Positions 57,180-64,000 of a DNA stretch of 64,000 nt are shown here, one piece after another. A program made the position numbers and the translations under genes. The DNA is from Plectosphaerella cucumerina (taxonomy: Eukaryota; Ascomycota; Sordariomycetes; Glomerellales; Plectosphaerellaceae). The notes beneath the pieces were generated by a model. It ran no database searches. It was not told where the DNA came from and worked only from the letters and a program-made list of their open reading frames with translations. The first letter of the stretch is position 1. Each line of letters opens with the position of its first letter. Location: the NCBI GenBank assembly GCA_020746995.1, contig JAGPXD010000003.1, positions 1,240,001 through 1,304,000 on the forward strand, in the 5' to 3' direction.

Positions 57180-57585
57180 GTTGTGTATTCTGGGGGTAAG
57201 AGATCAGAAAATGGAAGCAGAAACAAATTGCAGCTTGAAAGTACCCGGTCCCGAGTCTCCAGATGGACTGTTGCTGGCTGTCGGGTCAGTGTCGATTTGT
57301 TGTTGATGCGATCGATCCCCCACTTCGTCACTGCGGGTGTGTGGTTGTTTGATTTCTGCCGTATTCGGGCATGTAAACAAACGCCACAAAGCGGGCGCGG
57401 CGCCACAATGTCCACGTGGGGCTGTGTCTGTGGCTGAAGCTTCCGGCCGGTGTGCATTCAAACCGAAATCCCCAGATTCATCCTGGACCCAAACTTCGAA
57501 GGGTGGACGAAATCCCATCTTCGTGCCTTCAATTTACCGCAGGAAAGGACGTTGGACTGCCAGAAGCACCGGTTTGCTTCCCACC
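57180..57585. promoter_or_regulatory. Divergent promoter between SMC4 and the ELYS-like gene
   Basis: 406 bases separate outward start codons of two nuclear-division genes. No TATA box is evident and no coding feature is seen. Confidence 0.55.
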
Positions 57586-58619
57586 ATGTTCGACTACAAC
57601 AACTTCGAGCACGTCTTCCCAACGGCGGCAGTATTCCCCTACGGCCGCAAGTCGATCCAGGAAACAGAGACGTTCCGCAAGAGCTTCAATGGCGCCCTGT
57701 TCATTGACCGGGTGCTGAGCGCTCTGGGCCTCTCCAAAGGTATGCGCGTCTTGGGAGATGGTATTGCAGTTGCTTGCGACTGACGGGTGACCCCTCCAGC
57801 CAAGACATACCCCCCGAAACAAGAGTCGGCTCTCGCGTCGCTACATCAACTGCTCTGCGAAGCGGACATCTCGATACACCACCGCCTCTCCATCTTCTAC
57901 TACCTCCTCCTGGACTTTGATGGACAGGATGCTCGGACACAGTACTCCACCAAGTTTGCTGAGGTGTCTGGCGTGCCGAAGAACTATCAGATTTTGATGC
58001 GCGGCCTCTGGCTGCTGGACCACCAACAGTTCGAGGTGAGTCGCGTTCCCGATGCCAGGCTTGAGTCAACGCTGACTTGCAAAAGCGCGCTCTCGAGCAC
58101 GTCACCCATCCCTCCCTGATCCCCGACTTTGCCGACGAGATCCTCATCACGTTTGCCAAGAACTGCCCGCCGGGCGACTACTCCCTGCCGCTGGCGTATT
58201 ACCACACTGTCCAGCCGATACTCAAGAGCCAGGAGGCCGTCCAGCTTCTCTTCAACGCCATGGCTCAGACGAGTGTGACCGAGGCCCTAACGTACACCCG
58301 TGCCCAGCCTGAAGCGGCGCGCGAACAGCTCTTCAAGCAGCTGATCACAAGCGTCCTTGAAGCCGCGCCCAGCGAAGAGACGGCCGACCGTGCGACAGAG
58401 CTGGTTGGTCTTGCGCTGGACGACTCGGAAGAGCATTGGTTCGAGGAGTTCCTGACGCAGGGCGAAGGAAGGAGGCTGAAGCACTCGAAAGACACTCTGC
58501 TCATGCGCAAACTGGCCACCGGACGCTACACCGATGTCGTCCGTGAGAAGGGCGTTGGCCCCAGCTGGGCCATCATCATCGAAGGCATGAAGAACGGTCT
58601 GGGCGGTCGGACCGCCTGA
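57586..58619 (+). CDS. ELYS-like nuclear pore complex assembly protein
   Basis: Three exons (57586-57739, 57800-58035, 58086-58619) encode about 307 residues, mostly helical. After splicing the protein reads MFDYNNFEHVFPTAAVFPYG, then HRLSIFYYLLLDFDGQDART, FAEVSGVPKNYQILMRGLW, and RALEHVTHPSLIPDFADEIL. This is the ELYS-like alpha-helical domain (Pfam PF13934 type) of fungal nuclear pore assembly proteins such as S. pombe Ely5. In other organisms ELYS links the Nup107-160 outer ring to chromatin. This protein lacks the beta-propeller and AT-hook of metazoan ELYS, as is normal in fungi. Assignment is by motif recognition rather than alignment. Confidence 0.85.
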
Positions 58620-58992
58620 GCAGGGTCTGAGGCGATGGGCTGACCACGCGCGGTCATGGAAGCGCGGGACTGGGCGTTATGATACCAATGGCATGGCACT
58701 GGCGTTTGGGCGAAAAGCCCCGAGTCTAAGGATGGTCATTTTACGAGAAAGTGAGGCCGGCAAGGTCTAGACAGAGCATAGAAGCTGGATGGGCAACATA
58801 ATTTTCGCTGCCTCTTGCGGAAGAGTGAGGACGATGTGCTGACTAATTCCATCCGCCGCCAATGCTAAGCTCGGTGTGGCTCCCGCCATTCGTCACCTCT
58901 TACAACTTCTCAAAGACTCATCACCTCGACACACGGGACATTCGAGTTCCTAAGATGCAGCCGCAGCAGCCTCGCCGACCATCACGTCCTCC
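58620..58992. promoter_or_regulatory. Intergenic; promoter of the Zn-cluster regulator
   Basis: Short region between tandem genes. No coding region or clear TATA box. Confidence 0.45.
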
Positions 58993-61038
58993 ATGGCTAG
59001 CGTAAACAAGGCTGTCAAGTTTGTCGAGTCGGACCCCTCGGGCTTGCCTGTGAAGCGCAAGCAAGTCCAGCAGGCCTGTGAGTCCTGCCGTAGGCGCAAG
59101 GTGAGTTCAGCTGCAAAACATGGCAGTCTCTGGTGCGCGGTGCTGATGACTGTACAGAAGCGATGCATACACACGGAAAGCCACGATGGCGATGATGGGG
59201 ACGTCTTCAGGAGCCCCAGCCTTCTCAACGGCAGAGAGGGTACTAATGGGACAAAGGGCCCTGAAGTCAAGCCTGAGCACACGAGAAGGTTCGTCTGCGA
59301 CACGAACCCTGAAGGCATGTTCGCCGAGGCCATCGGGTCCGATGCTGCGGGGAAGCACACGAGCCGCTTCGTGTGCGACACCAACCCGGAGGGCATGTTT
59401 GCTGAGATCACCCGCTCTGACGATGCGAGGAAGCCGGCCCGAAACGACGAGGTGGGCGTCTGGGTGCCGACGTCAACGCTGAACCAGGCCTCCAGCGCGG
59501 CGGGTCTTCGGCCTTCCATTCCCTTTGACAACATACTCATTCCCTATGCTAAAGAGCATTGCCTTCCCTGCATGCCCCCTGAGAAGGAGTTTCGTCAGCT
59601 CAAGAAGATCTACTACCGAAAGATTCATCCCATCTATAACCTTATCCCAGAGTCCCTCCTGGAGGGCGCAGACGATGATCCAGCCATTATCGTGCTCCGC
59701 CAAGTCATATCCCTCGCTTCCGCAACAGACCCGGCCATGATCAACAACCTCAAGCTCGCAAATAAAGGCGCAGACAAGCTCACATTCCAAGAGTTCTCCC
59801 AGGCGCTGTCTGGAGCCATCCGGACGACACTGGCGACAAGCCTCATCTCCGACCGCACCATCAACATCCGTGTCCTCTGTATGCTCTCGCTATACTTCCA
59901 GCCGTCGAGTATCGAGGAGAGCGAGGTGCCGGCACAGTTCTTTGCGGAAGCAGTCCATCACTCGCAGACGCTGGGCCTGCATCTCCTTCGCACCGGCGAT
60001 GCGGCGCTCGAGACGCTCTTTTGTGCCGTCTGGGCTGTCGATGTGATCAACGCCGCTTCTTATGGCCGTCCGCGACTCTTTCACGAACGAGATTTTGCCG
60101 CAGATCTGGATCAGTGCATCAGCCGACAGGAGCCATGCTTTCGTCTGTGGTTGTCCGTGTCACGCTGGCTCGACCAGACCATCAGCCTCTATCGGCCGGC
60201 GGCAAGCGCCCAGATGGGAAGCGGAGAGTTCAAGCCTTTCATCGACCTGCCCGTGCTTGAGCCCATGATTGTCGAGGCAAACGCGCTGGAGGTCCCGACC
60301 TTTCTCATTGGTAAGGTCCAGTCGCGATCGGGGGACCCGAATCAAATGCTAACATGAACAGCGACGCTGGAGGTCTTCTACCACGCCGTCATCATTCTGT
60401 CGTGTAGGCTTCCTAGGCCCGGGGCCGAAGGCCCAGACTCTACCTATGCATCGAGCATTCCGCCGGCCACTGCCAACGCCCGCCGGTCCCTTGCCTCGGA
60501 GCGCATCGCCAGCAGTGTCAGGCGGGAGAAGCTTAGTCCCGTCCCTTTCGTTCCTTACGCAGTGTCACTCTCCCTGAGCGTCGAGTACCGGAAGATGCGA
60601 CATTCTGCGCTGCCCATGTTCCGGCTACGCGCGCGGGAGGCTTTCCGCTACAATTGCGAGCTCCTCAAGCGCTCCAAGGACGTCTTCTGGAGCGCAAAGG
60701 TCACCTTTGGGCTCGGCGAGCGTATGCTCCGGGAGATGGAGAGGGCCGCGACGACCATTGTTCGAGAGGCACCGCCGACGCCGCTGCCGTCTGACCCGTC
60801 CCCCAGTGAGCCGACACCTGACGTGGCCACGTTCACTCCAGGCATGGATCGCCCGGGATACCACCACTACACGGACGGCTTGCAGAATCTGGACGCCATG
60901 GACATGAACCTCGACGTCTTTGGGTACTTGGACCCAAGCTTCGACTTGACGATGGCGGAGAACGCACTTGAGGGCAACCTGGACTTGGGTATGCCGCTCA
61001 ACTGGGGTGATTGGGAACAGTTTGGCCAGGGGCCGTGA
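58993..61038 (+). CDS. Zn-cluster transcription factor, atypical
   Basis: Three exons (58993-59100, 59158-60310, 60362-61038) encode about 645 residues. Residues 29-39 read CESCRRRKKRC (C-x2-C-x6-C), the first half of a fungal Zn2Cys6 cluster, with basic residues on both sides. The second Cys triplet is absent. Residues 80-131 hold two 26-codon units whose first 14 residues are identical (RFVCDTNPEGMFAE). The middle is the fungal-specific regulatory domain (RVLCMLSLYFQPSSIEESE, AEAVHHSQTLGLHLLR, RPRLFHERDFAADLDQCI). The C-terminus is acidic and aromatic (LDAMDMNLDVFGYLDPSFDL), resembling an activation domain. The next gene on the same strand is a flavin monooxygenase, a plausible target. Confidence 0.88.
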
Positions 61039-61689
61039 GTGAAGGCGACACAACAAATAGGAAGACGATTTGCTGGTGTCCCGGGCTGTTTCTGCCCCGG
61101 CGGCTTTCTCTCGAATGTTGAAGGACAAACATTGCTTGAGGCGGCGAAAAGGGATCAACGCAACGCCACGCATAGCCAGATCGCGATATTCAAGCTTTCG
61201 TTCTTCATTCAAGATCGCCGGCTTGCAGCGTGCAGATTTCCGCAACCCGTTGCCAGTCTCGGCAGCAGCCCGTCTACCGCCATTCGATGACGAGTCGTAC
61301 ATCCAGGACACCCTGGCCGACCACACTGCTGCGGATCCCACCGAAGCGACAGGCTGCATGGATGGGGCTCGTCCCGCGATGACAATTGATTACCGAGCTG
61401 TAGGGGGAAGCTTACTTACCGCGCACTGCCGGCTGCAACGCTTCACCTCCCCTCCACACCACGCCCGAGACTGGCGGATCTGAGGGGAAAGAGGGGCGCC
61501 GACGCACTACCGAGCTGCAAGGCCGATGAGGGGGAACACGACCGACGGTCCGTTGTGTCCCATCGATGGCTTGGCAGATAGTACATGAAGGCCATCGACC
61601 GCTGCTCAACATCTCCATTTTTTTTTGGCCTGTCTCTTGTGCTCCTTGAACCGAGCAGCTACTTGTCACAACACCAACACACAGCCATC
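61039..61689. promoter_or_regulatory. Intergenic between regulator and monooxygenase
   Basis: 651 bases containing the regulator 3' flank and the monooxygenase promoter. No supported gene. A T-rich patch lies at 61618-61627. Confidence 0.45.
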
Positions 61690-63980
61690 ATGTCCGACGA
61701 CAAGATTCCCGAATCCAATGTTGATGTGCAAGTCTACGTCACCATCGCTGTAGATGCTTCCCCACACTAACACGGTGCCGACAGCTTGATCGTGGGCGCT
61801 GGGCCAGCAGGGTAAGATATTCGATTCACCTGTTGCCCAGACTGTGTTGACATGACTGGACAGGCTGATGGCCGCCGCTTGGATGGCTCACTGCGGAGTT
61901 AGCGCTCGCATCGTCGACAAGCGCAACTCCAAGGTATTCTGCGGTCAGGCCGATGGATTGCAGTGCCGCAGCTTGGAGATCTTCGACAGCCTTGGCTTCG
62001 GCGACAGGGCTTGGAAGGAGGCAAACCATATGATGGAGGTGCGTTGACTGACCTGTGTACGACGCAGCAGAGGACTGACGATTTCAGATTTGCATGTGGG
62101 TGAGTGCTGGACTGGAGCAAGATGTTGATGCCGACCAACAGTGCTGATGAACAGCCCAGAACCCCGGTGAAGATGGCCAGATTCGCCGTTCAGATCGCAT
62201 CCCCGACACCATCGTCGGACTATCGAGATTCACCGAGATTGTTCTTCACCAAGGCCGTGTAGAGCGTTTCTTCCTCGACAACATTCGAAAATACTCCCAT
62301 GACTCTATCAAGGTCGAGCGAGGCACCCTGCCTGAATCGATTGAGATTGACGAGTCCAAGATCGACGACAACAAAGCTTACCCCGTGACGGTGAAGCTCC
62401 GTCGGCTATCTGACGAGGAGGCGACGCCAGCCCAGCAAGCCAAGCCGGGTCAAGCTTCCGACGGACTCTTCCGCAGCAGTCTGGTCCAGAGCGACGACGA
62501 AGGGGAGCTTCTCGCCAAGGCTGGGGCTCGTGGCGGCGAGAGCGAGATCGTGCACGCCAAGTACGTCCTCGGCTGTGACGGCGCGCGTAGCTGGACAAGG
62601 CGACAGTTGGGCCTCGAGCTGCAAGGCGAGGCGACGGACTTCATCTGGGGCGTGCTGGACATCATCCCTATCACCAACTTTCCAGATATCAGGATGCGAT
62701 GTGCAGTCCACTCAGCGGAGAGTGGCAGTCTGATGGTGATCCCGCGCGAGAACAGGCTGGTGCGCCTCTACATCCAGCTCAAGGAGGTCACGCCCGATGC
62801 CAATGGGCGTGCCGACCGGTCCAAGATCACGCCCGAGATGATTTTCGCGGCGGCGCAGAAGATCCTCAGCCCGTACAACCTCGAGTATGAGTACTGCGAC
62901 TGGTGGACGGCGTATCAGGTGCGTTTCTGGGGGTATCGTCTCCGCTGAGCGAGGAGCTGACATGGCGTTCTAGATTGGCCAGCGCATCGGAGACAAGTTC
63001 GATGTTCACAGGCGTGTCTTCCTCGCCGGTGACGCCGTCCATACCCATAGTGTCTGTTGCTCCGTTTCCCTCGAAGACCGCTAGGTTCAACATGCTAACA
63101 CCCCTCACAGCCCAAGGCAGGCCAGGGCATGAACGTGTCAATGCAGGACACGTACAACCTTGGGTGGAAAGCGGCCCTCGTGGCCAAGGGCATCGCGCAA
63201 CGCAGTATTCTCGATACATACGAAAGCGAGCGCATGGACGTCGCGCAGCAGCTCATCGACTTTGACCATCGCTTCAGCAGACTCTTTTCGGGCCGGCCCG
63301 CCAAGGACATCATGGACGCCGAGGGTGTCAGCATGGAGGTGTTCAAGGACGTGTTCCTCAAGGGCAGCCTCTTCGCCTCGGGGCTGTCGGTAGACTACCC
63401 CGCCAGCGCGCTTGTGGCGAAGCCGGCCTCGGCGCAGGAGTTGGCGCCTGGGATTCCCGTGGGAATGCGCTTTAACAGCTTCAAGGTGGTGAATCAGTCG
63501 GACGCGCGGCCGCGGCACTTCCAGGAGCTGCTGAAGTCCGATGGCCGGTTCAGGGTTGTCCTGTTCGCGGGTGACGTGCTTGACGCTGCGCAGAAGAAGC
63601 GCGTTGATGCCTTCTGCGAGCGGCTGGATGCGCCGGAGGGCTTCCTGAGGCGGGCGACGCCGGTGGGAGAGAAGCCTGACGCCGTCATCGAAGTGTTGAC
63701 GGTGCACGCGGCGAAGAGGGCTGATACGGAGCTGCTGCGCGACTTCCCTGAGGTACTGCATCCATTCGACAAGCGTCTGGGATGGGACTATGGCAAGGTG
63801 TATGTTGACGAGGAGTCGTACCACGAGGGCTTCGGTGATGCGTATGGAAACTACGGGATTGATAGGACGAGGGGGTGTGTTGTGGCGGTGAGGCCGGATC
63901 AGTATGTTGGTTGGGTTGGAGAGTTGGAGGACTTTGATGGACTTGAGGCGTATTTCGCGGGATGTCTGGTGCTGAGTTGA
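61690..63980 (+). CDS. FAD-dependent phenol 2-monooxygenase-like enzyme
   Basis: Seven exons (61690-61727, 61785-61811, 61864-62038, 62088-62099, 62160-62918, 62974-63051, 63111-63980) encode about 652 residues. Splicing rebuilds the dinucleotide-binding motif DVLIVGAGPAGLMAAAW, the DG motif (LGCDGARSWTRRQLG) and the GD motif (FLAGDAVHTHSPKAGQGMN), all intact. The C-terminal about 170 residues form the thioredoxin-like domain of phenol hydroxylases (FRVVLFAGDVLDAAQ). Such enzymes use NADPH and O2 to ortho-hydroxylate phenols to catechols. The true substrate is unknown. Exon 4 is 12 bases, and intron 1 starts with GC rather than GT; both are needed to keep the conserved motifs. Confidence 0.92.
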
Positions 63981-64000
63981 GGGCTAAGTACCTATGCGAG

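Noticed and set aside
1..64000. Transposon, viral or CRISPR sequence
   Set aside because: No terminal repeats, transposase, reverse transcriptase or spaced direct-repeat array was seen on either strand.

Overview
The window is 64 kb of nuclear DNA from a filamentous ascomycete (Pezizomycotina, most probably Sordariomycetes). The reasons are GC-rich coding sequence, short spliceosomal introns (mostly 48-70 nt, GTRNGT...CTNAC...CAG), and single-copy fungal housekeeping genes each under its own promoter. Other signs are a Zn-cluster regulator, a DUF6594 membrane protein and CT-rich leaders. I see no transposon, CRISPR array, prokaryotic operon or viral gene. I read 22 protein-coding genes by joining exons by eye, two tRNA genes and one candidate structured RNA. 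Several small genes (eS26, the small surface protein, the mL49 C-terminus) only appear after splicing.

Layout. 1-6.2 kb is accessory: the 3' part of a DUF6594 protein, a small secreted GPI-type protein behind a TATA box and CT tract, a degenerate 17-bp minisatellite, an F-box-like/DUF7730-type protein, and two identical intron-bearing tRNA-Tyr genes facing opposite ways. 6.2-24 kb is core: VPS41 (HOPS tethering), APC1 (anaphase-promoting complex), eIF3e, mitochondrial mL49 and the ARID subunit of SWI/SNF. 24-28.9 kb is a 5-kb stretch with no gene I can support. 28.9-33.9 kb holds the divergent pair UTP6 (18S rRNA processing) and CWH43 (GPI-lipid remodelling). 34.9-38.3 kb holds a cytochrome P450 and an alpha/beta hydrolase. 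A candidate Pol III-type structured RNA lies at 38.5-38.7 kb. 39.3-49.3 kb holds NUP42 (mRNA export), ribosomal protein uS10, CUE3/ASCC2 (ribosome quality control), a GH18 chitinase, ubiquitin-eS31 and eS26. 49.6-58.6 kb holds a secreted Ser/Thr- and Cys-rich protein, condensin SMC4 and an ELYS-like nuclear pore assembly protein. 59-64 kb holds a Zn-cluster regulator followed by a phenol-2-monooxygenase-like flavoprotein.

How they relate. Most genes are independent. Seven act in making or policing ribosomes and translation (eIF3e, mL49, UTP6, uS10, CUE3, ubiquitin-eS31, eS26). Several pairs share short divergent promoters: VPS41/APC1, eIF3e/mL49, UTP6/CWH43, uS10/CUE3, eS31/eS26 and SMC4/ELYS. 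The last two genes could be a regulator-enzyme pair for an aromatic compound, but no PKS, NRPS or terpene synthase is present, so I do not call a biosynthetic cluster.

The observations most worth following are the structured RNA candidate at 38.54-38.74 kb, the half-length zinc cluster with a duplicated and strictly conserved 14-residue motif in the regulator, introns of 3n length without stops placed in critical domains (SMC4 and the regulator), a GC-AG intron and 12-nt micro-exon in the monooxygenase, and the 17-bp minisatellite.
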